Assembly (NCBI GenBank): GCA_015178975.1
Contig: WHVD01000009.1
Location: forward strand, 248,001 to 312,000
Source of the DNA: Hysterangium stoloniferum
Lineage: Eukaryota > Basidiomycota > Agaricomycetes > Hysterangiales > Hysterangiaceae
Direction: 5' to 3'
DNA: 64,000 nucleotides
The notes under the pieces were generated by a model, which was not told the origin of the DNA, did not search any database, and worked only from the letters and a program-made list of their open reading frames with translations. The position numbers and the translations under genes were made by a program. Of this stretch, positions 1-9,784 are shown one piece after another; position 1 is the first letter of the stretch, and each line of letters starts with the position of its first letter.

Positions 1-50
1 TAACCCTATGATCCACATTTGAGGGCTTGACTCTGATATTTCCAAAAGGG
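1..50. repeat. Dispersed copy of the O-acetyltransferase 3' flank
   Basis: About 40 bp around 'ATGATCCACATTT' and 'GGGCTTGACTCTGATATT' recur at about 9096-9145, downstream of the O-acetyltransferase gene, in the same orientation with one or two changes. A second stretch, about 175-230, resembles the reverse complement of 7347-7392 just upstream of that gene. The stretch between them has no gene I recognise. This may be a degraded duplicate of the gene's flanks. Confidence 0.5.
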
Positions 51-703
51 ATCTGTGACTGCGTGGAAACTGGTGTTCTGTGTGAGACCGAATAATATCA
101 GCCTGGACCATATTGCTTCCTAGACGGGACCGAATAATTGTGATCACTGAACTACTTAGTGACTGTCGACAAACTGTATTATAATATTTAGAGAGTATTT
201 GCAACTAATGTATATTAGCATTTTTTGATCTGATATTATCTTAGATAATATTGGTGCCTGTGGTACCTAATATTCAACATTTGTTGAAGCATGGTTATTG
301 TATGGGACATTCTATTTCTTATATTTTTCATTTTTAAGTTGTCTGCCCCTTCAGGAGCTTCCCTGACTTACTTATCCCGAGTAGATTAATTAGTAGTATT
401 TCTTGTCATTCTCTCATATTTTCTAATAGCTATTCCACCCTCTAGGAATATTCTAAGGTAGATTAAATAGTTAATATCTATATGGGGTAAGCTGTCATTC
501 TATTTTTTTTAGAGATCCCATATTTCCAAGCACCTAGCAGAGGCCTCCCCCTTATCCTTTTCTCTTTGGATATCCCTCTGTGTGAAGAGTCATGTAAAAT
601 ACCACTCTGTATATGAAGAATACCAACTATTAAAGTATGGTAAATTGTGTATTGACTAGTAAGTACAGTACTAATAGATGGGAGATTATTGGTAAGATAT
701 AAG

Positions 704-1320
704 CCTGGCACTCCAGTCTTATGCATTCACTATTGTTTGTGTTTGCCTTTTGTTGTGTTCACCTTTTGTTGCATTTGCCTTTTGTTGCATTTGCCTTTTG
801 TTGTGTTTGCCTTTTGTTGTGTTTGCCTTTTGTCTTCCCTTTTAATTTCTATTACTACATGATTATGGCATATATAGCCTGGAGAGTTTTCCTTCTCCTT
901 CCTTACCATAAGCTGCCTGCCATGTAGACTGTTCACTAGTTCATTGAGTAATACACTGTGGTCCTATCAACCTGCATGACCTGGACCCAGTGAGCCTATT
1001 TGACAACAGGCTTCCACTTTTTTTTGATAGGACCATGGTGTATTGCTCAATGGGTGTAAGCCTGGCACCCCAGTCTTATGCATTCATTATTGTTTGTATT
1101 TGCCTTTTGTTGCATTTGCCTTTTGTTGCATTTGCCTTTTGTCTTCCCTTTTAGTTTCTATTACCACATGATCACAGCATATATAGCCTGGGGAGTTTTC
1201 CTTCTCTTTCCTTACCATATGCTGCCCACTATGTAGACTGTTCACTAGTTCATCAAGCAATATACTGTGGTCCTATCAACCCATGTGACCCAGACCCAGT
1301 GAGCCTATTTGACAACAGCT
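704..1320. repeat. Two direct copies of a 230-280 bp repeat with a 16-bp internal tandem
   Basis: The segment starting at 704 is repeated from about 1058. Both begin with 'AAGCCTGGCA' followed by 'CCAGTCTTATGCATTCA', then carry a run of a roughly 16-bp unit ('TTTGCCTTTTGTTGCA' and variants), then share 'ATATATAGCCTGG', 'ATGTAGACTGTTCACTAGTT' and 'GTGGTCCTATCAAC'. The first copy has more tandem units. A weaker relic of the 'GGTCCTATCAAC...GACAACAG' part lies at 37503-37560. Probably a non-autonomous element or LTR piece. Short open frames on both strands here are products of the simple repeat. Confidence 0.7.
942..1053. repeat. Inverted repeat, about 29-bp arms
   Basis: The left arm (942-970, ending 'TGGTCCTATCAA') is nearly the reverse complement of the right arm (1024-1053, starting 'TTGATAGGACCA'), with three or four mismatches and a 53-bp spacer. 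The left-arm sequence recurs at about 1248-1276 in the second direct copy, there without a right arm. Confidence 0.7.
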
Positions 1321-1446
1321 TCCATAAGAGATAGGTAGCAGTCAGTGATGATGCAGCCTAAATAAGGGAGTCAACCTTATAAGTTTGATTTCCCAGTAGG
1401 ATTCATTCAAGTGTAAAGATGTATGAAATAGATGTAAATAGAATCT

Positions 1447-2187
1447 TGTTAAGAACTGAAAACCGACTAATGTCGGTAGGCTGACAGGGACTGATTGGAA
1501 GGACTTGGCTTCACCTTATGTGCTGTGCCCTTGCAAGTAACCGTCGGGTGTCCTTAAATTTCGGGCGGGTGAAGACTAGTCCTAATGAGTTCCTCATGGT
1601 GAGGTACCAATTGGAACTGAAGGATAAGTCATGTGTCAGGCTGAGGGGTTGGAGGCCAAAGAGAGGTGAGCACACACAGAGGTGGGGAGCGGGATACTTA
1701 GTGTCAGGCTTATAGAGATGTATGTGGGTGTTCTGAGTTGATATTCTGATTGTCTAGTATCTACAACTACAGCAGATTCATATACAAATTATTGGCATCT
1801 AGAAAATACTAACTAAGGGAAGAGCAGAAACATTACTGACAAATAAACTTGACTAGGAACTGGAAGGTCACAATAAGTTTGGAGGCTGTGATTTAATCGA
1901 GAGTGGAATTACAAGAAAAGGAAATAGTCCATGGGTTACAAGTATATATGGGCATATGTGAAACATAGTGTAGAACAGATCATCATAATAAAAAGGGACA
2001 TATCAGAGTATAACCAGATAGTACAAGTTCAATTTGATGGGGGTGTAAATGGGGTTTGATTGCCATGAAAGCATACGTCAGCATCGGGTGACCGACAGTT
2101 TCTGATGCGATGACTTGATCGGTAACTTGAAACATCAATAGGTGGCAATAACCTCAGGGACCATTGGGTTGTGACATGGTTGCAACA
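1447..2187. mobile_element. Solo LTR, family 1, copy a
   Basis: Begins TGTTAAGAACTGAAAACC and ends ...GGTTGCAACA. The right end could instead be 2198 (GGTCATAACA). It is homologous along its length to 60427-61170 and 63123-63875. It carries the shared LTR motif 'GGACTTGGCTTCACCTTATG' near the left end. No convincing target duplication is seen at this copy. No coding remnant flanks it, so it is solo or truncated. Confidence 0.75.
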
Positions 2188-2198
2188 CGGTCATAACA

Positions 2199-3060
2199 GT
2201 ATCTAAGCTATGTATACTGTAGGTGTAGATTGTGTACAGTGTATAGAAAATGGAATAATTTTTTGTTTGTTTTACCAAGTTACAGTAATATATGTACTAC
2301 ATAGCCAAGCATTCATTGAATAAACTACATGTAGTATCATAAAACCAAAAGAGTGCAGCAAGACCATGAGCATCCTCAACAGCTTGCAACACAATACCAT
2401 AAATTCTAATGATAGGATGGATTGAGATAGATGTATGTACAGTATGATGTGAATAGGTGAGATAGCAATGAGTCTCAGGTTGATATTGAGCCTCATGTGG
2501 TCTATCAATCTTCAACCTCTATGGTGTGAGGTCAGTGGTTGATATGGGGAGTATTGTGGAGTGGATGCTGGCCGAGACAGCAGAGATGACACCCAAACCC
2601 TCAATGATTGCACATTGAGGTTCCTGGGTAAAAGGTCTCTCTGTTTAGCACCTAGTGCACTCATAAGTAGACATAATGCTTTGAATCATCTATGAAGTGA
2701 GATATTCAAAGAGTATCTTTAGTCATTGTACTAAATAAAATATAGAAAAGATATAGAGAAACAGAAGAGAAACATTAGATGTTCTTTAGTATAAAAATAT
2801 ACCCTCTTATACTCTGCTACAGCCTTGTGTGAGCACCAGAGGCCCTGTTTGAGGTAGCTCTTATAGCTATGTCTTGTGAAGATCTGTTCCTGGAGACTCC
2901 ACAGAGTATTTCCTGGACATCATATCAGGTTCTGGGCCATCTTCTGGACTGGTATCAGGACCTGGAATCTACCAGAACCCAACCCTCATCCCTCAAGTAC
3001 CCTTCAACTCAAATCCCATTCTGGTATTCTGCCCTCAACTATGTAAGTACCTCCTGTTAT
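2199..3060. other. Spacer without recognised gene
   Basis: AT-rich sequence. Short open frames on either strand show no recognisable domain or splice pattern. The stretch from about 2825 to 3060 leads into the tandem repeat and stays open on the plus strand, but its composition looks like transposon debris. Confidence 0.5.
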
Positions 3061-3323
3061 GATCTGGAACCCATCAGACTCCGCCCTTTCCCAGATAGCA
3101 TCTCCGAGTGTCCTTGGTCATTTCCTGACCTGGAACCCATCAGACTCCACCCTTTCCCAGATAGCATCTCCAAGTGTCCTTGGTCATTTCCTGACCTGGA
3201 ACCCATCAGACTCCACCCTTTCCCAGATAGCATCTCCGAGTGTGCTTGGTCATTTCCCAACTGGAACCTATCAGACTCTGCCCTTTCCCAGATAGCATCT
3301 CTGAGTGTCCTTGGTCATTTCCT
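3061..3323. repeat. Tandem repeat, 66-bp unit, 4 copies
   Basis: Units start at 3061, 3127, 3193 and 3259 with 'TGGAACCCATCAGACTC', 'CCCTTTCCCAGATAGCATCT' and 'GTCCTTGGTCATTTCC'. The first three are nearly identical. The fourth has more changes and is one base shorter, and a fifth is only a stub. The unit is 22 codons long, so all frames stay open through it, which explains the overlapping open frames on both strands. I do not regard it as a gene. Confidence 0.85.
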
Positions 3324-3760
3324 GACCTGGACTCTGGCCAGACTCCCTGCATTTGTTCTATATACATCTTTAATCCATGACCCAACCTTTACTCGCTCAT
3401 CCCTGTCAACCCTTGTCACTTCTCTATGCCAATGTTTTGACCTGCCCAGAACCCATGGCTTTCCCAGAAATACATACAATTAGTCATTATAGTGTTAGGA
3501 TCCATTTATGGATAGTATCAGATATCTGTAAATATTCCAACTCACTTCCTTTGTTCTACATTTGGTAACTGACTGGTTGACAGATGTTCATTCATCTGTT
3601 TATTGTTCTTGCTCTTATTCCCTGATCTGTCTCCAACTTTGTATCCTCATTTATCTGACTTGTTATTGTATGCTTAGTTTGGAAACAGTTCCAAATAGGT
3701 TCTATTATTCTCCTATATTAGTAGTACAATTATTGGAACATCTATATAGTCTTCCATAGT

Positions 3761-4237
3761 TGACATGAATCAAATTTTACTCAATAAAGTCAAATAAACA
3801 ATCAAAGAATATTCAACAATATTGAATACAGATGCCTTGTTCAATGAAGTATTAATTTGTCCTGTTGATAAAGTGTGAGGCAAAGATAGGACACAGAGGC
3901 TCACAAATAATTAAGTTGAAGAAATCCTTGGAAAAGTTCGATGATTATATAATACAGTAATAATATAATTATGATACAGGTTTTCTGACTGACTTCCTTC
4001 ATTCCTATCATTGCCCTTTTATACTATATATCATTTACCTATGATGATAATATAATATCAAAGTGAAATCATCTGATGTCAAACTGAGACATGTTGAAGA
4101 TATTCAAGATTGTTGAAGAATAGTCAAGTCAGAAGTCAAGTCAGAAATTGACTTGGAAAGTTGAAGGAATGTCGAATAAATGTCAAAGAAATATTAAATT
4201 GAATATTATCGAACTTTAAATTTGTATGTTTATGACA
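3761..4237. mobile_element. Solo LTR, family 3, copy a (477 bp)
   Basis: Begins TGACATGAATC and ends TGTTTATGACA, flanked by a perfect 5-bp duplication ATAGT (3756-3760 and 4238-4242). The termini TGACA/TGTCA are inverted repeats. Homologous to 14247-15078 in the same orientation and to 5070-5464 in reverse. Confidence 0.9.
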
Positions 4238-4242
4238 ATAGT

Positions 4243-5069
4243 CATATACTTACTCCTCAGTTTTAATCTCAAACTAGTCTTGCTCTTGACTTACATAGTT
4301 AATCTGCTCCTTTGTTCTTTCTGTGCACTCAATATCTGGAACCCTCTGGACTCCAGATGTCCAGAACTCTCCAGACTCTGAGTATCCATAAACACTCTGG
4401 CATATATCCACCCTCTGAAATATGGACACCTGTCAGGGTATGTATGTCTAACTGCCATACCATATGCTTATTCTACACATATCAGGTATACAGACCATAT
4501 GCCTGCATGTGTCATTCCTCATTAGTGTTCTAACTTTGTCATGGTCTGTTAGAGTTTATCATGTGATATTGTCTATTTTGATAGTGCCTTGAATCTTAAC
4601 TTTAGTTGTAGCTAAATACAGATTACCCTATGCCCTTATGGCTACTGTATATAAGAGGTAGACTAGACACTTGTACTCTCTAGTCTTAATATCAACTTGG
4701 GTTACTGGTAACATATTCATCCGACTTGAGTTGTCCCCTAACAACACCTGAGTGAGTGCACAAGGGTGCACATCAGCTGAAGCCAAGTCCAACCCATACT
4801 TTAGTAATATTCCAATACTCCCTGAACTAATCCCTGGAAACCCCCAGACTAATTCTTGGGAACTCCATGGTCATATTTCTGGGAAGTGTCTGGAATATCC
4901 ACCAGAAATCTGCCCTGATATCCAGAACTTAACATGTCTGTCACACAGTCAAGACCATTGAGAAAGACACTCTCCAGTCAACAGAAGGCCCTCATTGCTG
5001 GTAGCATTACCAATGCTTTCTGAAGGAAAGCAAATGTGATGATAATGAGGAACTAATATACACACTCAG
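4243..5069. other. Transposon debris between two family-3 LTRs
   Basis: No gene recognised. It contains the shared LTR motif (reverse form) near 4757-4790, 'GGTGCACATCAGCTGAAGCC', so part of this stretch is probably another LTR fragment. Confidence 0.5.
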
Positions 5070-5464
5070 TGTCACAAATGTACAATTTCAAATTCCAATA
5101 ATATTCAATTTGATATTCCTTTGAACTTTCCTTTGACTTTCCAACTCAATTTCTGACTCAACTATCTTTTGAGATTCTTTGACTCAATATTTGACTAATC
5201 TTTGACTTGTCTCAATTTGACACGATTTCATTCTGATATCATATTATTGTCATAGGTAAATAATAAATAGTATAAAAGGGCAATGATAGGAGTGAGGGAA
5301 GTCAGTCAGAAAAGCTGTACTATAATCTGTACTAGTACTATTGTATTATTAATTTGACTTTTATTCATAATCTCTTTGATTTAATCATTTATGAACTTCT
5401 GTGTCCTATATTTGCCTCACACCTTATTGACAGGACAAATTAATACTTTCAAATGAGGCATCTG
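5070..5464. mobile_element. LTR fragment, family 3, copy b (opposite orientation)
   Basis: Begins TGTCACAAATG and is the reverse-complement relative of 3829-4237. Shared landmarks are 'CAGGACAAATTAATACTTT', 'GGCAATGATAGGA' and 'TCTGACTCAACTATC'. Homology stops at GGCATCTG (5464), short of the expected terminal TGTCA, so the copy is truncated. Together with copy a it makes a large imperfect palindrome, 3829-5464. Confidence 0.7.
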
Positions 5465-5488
5465 CACTTGATATGTATTTGTGAGGAG

Positions 5489-6307
5489 TGTTACGACCGG
5501 ACAAATCCCGCCGGACTCTGGGCACTAACTCGTATGCCCCCACGCGCTACAAGCACCAATTGTCTGTTTATAGGATTTCCCGCCCGGACTCCGTTACGTC
5601 AAGACTCGTTACGTTTGACCTCATTAAGACACATATCAGTCACCAGACTTCCCCCGGACCCCGTCTCTGTCTATGTCCGTCTTCGTCCCATGCATCAGTC
5701 ACCGGACCCGCTTAGAATCCCGTCACTGCTCTAATCGAGCCCCGTTCCCGTTTTAGTCAAATGACCTGTCACGATTTAGGACTCCGCTCCCGCTCCGTTT
5801 CCCGTTATGGGTTATGCTTTGTCACGATTTGGACTCCGCTCCGTTCCATCCCGTTCCTAACACCAATTTGGTGTTTACTATTCCCGTTTTATGTTTTGCT
5901 CGTTTCGTCTCATTATTACTGGATTCGGTATGTCATGCATTCCACGGTCTATATAAACTGGCAGATGTTGTACATACAATCCAGTCAGAAAATTAGCTTA
6001 GATTCCCCCCAGTAATCTAATACATTTTCCTCTCTAAAACCCTACTCTTATCAGACCGCTCGCACTAGTCGGAGCCCACGGGCTCCGGCGCATCTATCTC
6101 TCTCGACTATCTCGATTCACGACTCTCGACTCACGACCTACGACTCACGACCCACGAACCCCCGCCCGGACTCCCCGGGATTCCCGTCCGCCTGTCTGAA
6201 ATTGGACAACACGATCTAGTGAGGGCGCAGCCTATAAGCTGAAGCCAAGTCCTACCAGATATTCCGCGGGTTTCTCCGGAAACCCACCCTGTGTGTGTAT
6301 CCTAACA
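5489..6307. mobile_element. Solo LTR, family 2, copy a (819 bp)
   Basis: Begins TGTTACGACCGG and ends TGTATCCTAACA, flanked by a perfect duplication AGGAG (5484-5488 and 6308-6312). Homologous to 19488-20669 and 62221-63029. The sequence is markedly more C+G rich than its surroundings, and CpG sites here are TpG/CpA in the other copies, so this copy looks younger or less deaminated. It carries the reverse form of the shared LTR motif near 6222-6255. Confidence 0.93.
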
Positions 6308-6317
6308 AGGAGTATGC

Positions 6318-6618
6318 TTTTACCACAGTTTCATTGTGGTAAAACACTCATTTATATTTTACATATTCTATTCATATTTTACTATCTTTCATATTCTTCG
6401 AATATCGCATATTTCATTAGTTCGAAGCATTGTGTATACTTGTGGGTGCACTCAGCACCAATTGGAACTCAGACACACTTTAACCCAAGAACCACCACTC
6501 GTAAGACACAAACTAGGTCTACTACGAGTGGTGATCAGGGTAACGTGTCAGCTACCACATAGGTAGCATTATCTGAACTACTGAATACTTCTGGCCTCGA
6601 ACTATAACAGTCGAGGCC
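6318..6618. repeat. Cluster of five short perfect hairpins
   Basis: Perfect stems: 6318-6326/6336-6344 (TTTTACCAC), 6396-6402/6421-6427 (CTTCGAA), 6494-6503/6523-6532 (ACCACTCGTA), 6551-6556/6562-6567 (GCTACC) and 6593-6600/6611-6618 (GGCCTCGA). No gene is recognised. The rest, up to the gene start at 7456, shows nothing I can name. Confidence 0.6.
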
Positions 6619-7455
6619 TCCACTTGAACCATCGCACTCGTTGACTCATTCGTCATCTCGTGCTCTTTCTCTCACTTCCTCTTATATTGCACCAAATAGG
6701 TCAATATCCTTCCTTTATACTCGTTTCTTCGTATATAGAACGGTCAGAACTTCCACCACTCTTCACAGTATTATTGAATATTCTTTGATCATAATTCAAC
6801 TTTGTTGAGTGAAATCTGATTTGTGTCACTCGGCACCAGTAACATGAGCACTGAGATGGTGCAAATACAAACTGCAATGTTATAACTTACACAGTTTTGG
6901 ACTCAGCAAGACAAATGCAGACCATTTCAAATCAACAAATACTGATACTGATACATAATGAACCATACCCATGGCACATCCAGTGATATGCATGGCTTGA
7001 AATCCAACATTTTCATCCAATATCACAGCCTCCTTGTAACAAGATACACTCAGTCAATACAAATGTGTACTTCAACTGAGGTACATATGTATGGTAGTTA
7101 AGTAGGCTACTGCCAGTATGAGTGTGAGACAGTTGTATACATGTTTAAGGTACCATGCGGCTTGGCATGGTCATGTAAGCTACATATGTAGACTCGGGTG
7201 CTAGAGCCTATTTCAACACCTTGCTGCATTACCCATTTGAGTAGACAGTGAGCAAGGTGCGGTTTGGACTCAGCTGTCACATTTTAGGTCACACATTGAG
7301 ATACTATTTTGATCGATGATAAATAATATGCGGAGTTGATGCCCGGATCATGCTAATAATTATTAGTTGCAAAGACTCTCTAATATAATTAGGCGCGCTA
7401 GGAAGTTCAACAGCTGCCTCGTATTCGAACTTAACGCCAGGAGTTTTATTCAGCT

Positions 7456-8767
7456 ATGAGCAAAGATGCGGATATGGCTGAGCAAGCACTGAGCGAACGA
7501 GAGAAAATGCTCCGCGGTTTGGCATATAATGATATGGGAGATCCGGATTTAGTTGGTGGTAGACTCCGAGCCAGGAAGTTCCTCAAAGCCTATAATGTAT
7601 GTGATCTCTGCAACAAGTCGCATTACTGCTGTGGCTTGTTCTGAATCATTATAAATATAGGATTATCCACCACCGACCTACGATCCGGTTCTGCCACCTA
7701 TGCAGTATTTCGGACCAGATGAGCGTCTTCAGATTCTTGCAGGTAAGTCACGTCATAAATAACCCATTTGTTATATGAAAAATATGATTCGTTTAATCAG
7801 ATCTGTTTGGAATGCCATTAGAAAAGGCGAGACAGCTGGCAATAGAGCCGCCATTTCGGTGCGATTACGGAACAAACATTAACTTTAAAGGCTCAGCGGT
7901 ACGACGTTCAAAATCGAACACATATTACGACTACTGATTAATCATCGCAAAATAGTATATGAATTTCAATTGCATAGTACTATACCTTTACCCGTCTAAC
8001 AACACATCGCCGTTAACATGCCGTAGATTTTAGGTATTCACAGTTTCCTCATTTACTAGATGCAGGAGTCTCCCCTAACATGTCTTCCCTTTTTTCCCAC
8101 AGACTGCGCACAAGTAACAATCGGTACTAGAGTGATGTTCGCACCTAACGTCAATGTATGCCCGCCTACTCAACTCCTATTTTCCTGACGAGTGCCAGTG
8201 TTAATCCACAAACATTCAGATTTACTCTGCCACCCATTCAACCGACGTCGTCGAACGCCGAGCCGGTTTAGAGCGTGCCTACCCTGTGACGGTAAGTACA
8301 GTACTTGACTAGCCAGAACGCGATCCCTGGCATTCTTGGTTTGAATTTCTCCGACTAAAATATATTTGGCACACTTCGGCAGATAGGCGATGATGTAAGT
8401 CCGATCAGAATCAGCTTCGTGATGGCCAGTTGCTGAGCCTGGAAATGCCCTGATAATTGAGCACTGACGAGATCGCAGGTCTGGATAGGAGGGAACGCCA
8501 CATTGATCGGGCCTTGTACGATAGGAAACGGTGATGTTTTACGTTTATATGTCGTTTCGCATTTGGTAATTCTTACAAGGATTCGAATAGGGGTGACCAT
8601 CGCAGCGGGTTCTGTAGTACGTTGAGAATTAAAGCTCTTACACTGACGCATCGTGTAATGACTATTTATTCAAGGTTAAAGGCGATTTCCCTGATAATGT
8701 GGTCATTGGAGGCGTTCCAGCGAAGATTCTCAAACATCTTGACCCGCCGGCGCCGCTATCAGAATGA
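7456..8767 (+). CDS. Hexapeptide-repeat O-acetyltransferase (maltose/galactoside type)
   Basis: Probable acetyl-CoA-dependent sugar O-acetyltransferase, cytosolic, of the maltose/galactoside (LbH) family; the acceptor in fungi is unknown. My model has 11 exons: 7456-7596, 7661-7742, 7801-7898, 7956-7976, 8027-8033, 8103-8155, 8220-8291, 8393-8404, 8479-8530, 8591-8616, 8675-8767, giving 218 residues, normal for the family. Visible family marks are the N-terminal 'EREKMLRGLAYN' helix, 'RCDYGTNINFKG', 'YMNFNCIILDCAQVTIG', the active-site-like 'SATHSTD' and the left-handed helix turns 'GPCTIGNG' and 'TIAAGSV', ending 'DNVVIGGVPAKIL'. The catalytic His is the one in 'SATHS'. Exons of 7 and 12 nt are needed to keep the conserved residues in phase. 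All junctions are GT-AG. The start is the first ATG of the open exon. Confidence 0.85.
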
Positions 8768-9784
8768 AGTTAGACACGTTCTGCAATCTGGACTCTTGGA
8801 GGTCAGTCCTAGTTCTCACTTATCCGACTCCTGAATAATAAGACGCTACTTGGTGCCTCGATTAGTCCATACTGCCCTTGTTATAAGGATGTTGAGTAGT
8901 CGAATTCAAATTACGAATTGCTATCATGACAGTTGGATCCAAGGTCTCCCATTCCACTGATGGTTGATGAATTCGAAAATACCCACTTCCTAAGTGTTTC
9001 AGTCATTGAATGAAATGATCGAAATTATAAATAAATAACTCGAGAAGTCAAATATTCATACTCAAAAAACCGTTCAACTACTGTGTTATATGGGCATAGT
9101 AGCCTTATGATCCACATTTCAGGGCTTGACTCTGATATTGATCTCAACTACATTGTGGTGAGTGTCCGCCCTTAAGACGGTGGTTTGTTACTGCGTACAA
9201 ACACTCCGGGCGATTGAGCCATTGCCTAATTGATAATTGATCTTGACGCTCCGCTGTATTTTAATGAAATCATGATCACTTTTCCTGCGTAAAGCCCACA
9301 ATTTACAATTAACATATCCGATGGCCAGTGGTTATTGTGGGGCACAAAAAGGCAAGATTGGACGGATATCGAGTATTATTGATGTAGCGGAAAGGTAGTG
9401 GTGTCCATTGCCAGTATAAGCGGTAGTACATATAAAACGATCCAACTGTTCCAGGCCACTAATCCCACACTCCAGATTCAAAGCGCTTTAGGGCCTTGTA
9501 GTTATCGAGTAGCCAGGGATAGAACACAACTTACGCTCCGAAATAAAGTCGATTTACAGTCATTCGGCCTACGCAAAATAATGCTTATGCTGTAAATGAA
9601 TGATGTTCGTTCTCCCGTCCCAAAATTGTTGGAGTGACGGTGACAGCTTGTTAGGCGTCATCGCTTAAGCTCTTGCAATCATCGATTACGTTTTGACTAC
9701 GGATAAACATGACTACTGTCCTCTCACCTTCTTCAAACATCCTACCCAAAGATGGATCCCAGTTCGGGGTGAAAGTACTTGCGG
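8768..9784. other. Intergenic spacer
   Basis: No gene recognised. It contains the direct copy (about 9096-9145) of the window's first 50 bases. The open stretch 9709-9820 just before the NLR start reads in a different frame and may be the true N-terminus of the next gene, shifted by one base. Confidence 0.5.

Noticed and set aside
3829-5464. Single DNA transposon with 400-bp terminal inverted repeats
   Set aside because: The left arm is an LTR with its own TG...CA ends and ATAGT duplication, so the palindrome is two LTRs facing each other.
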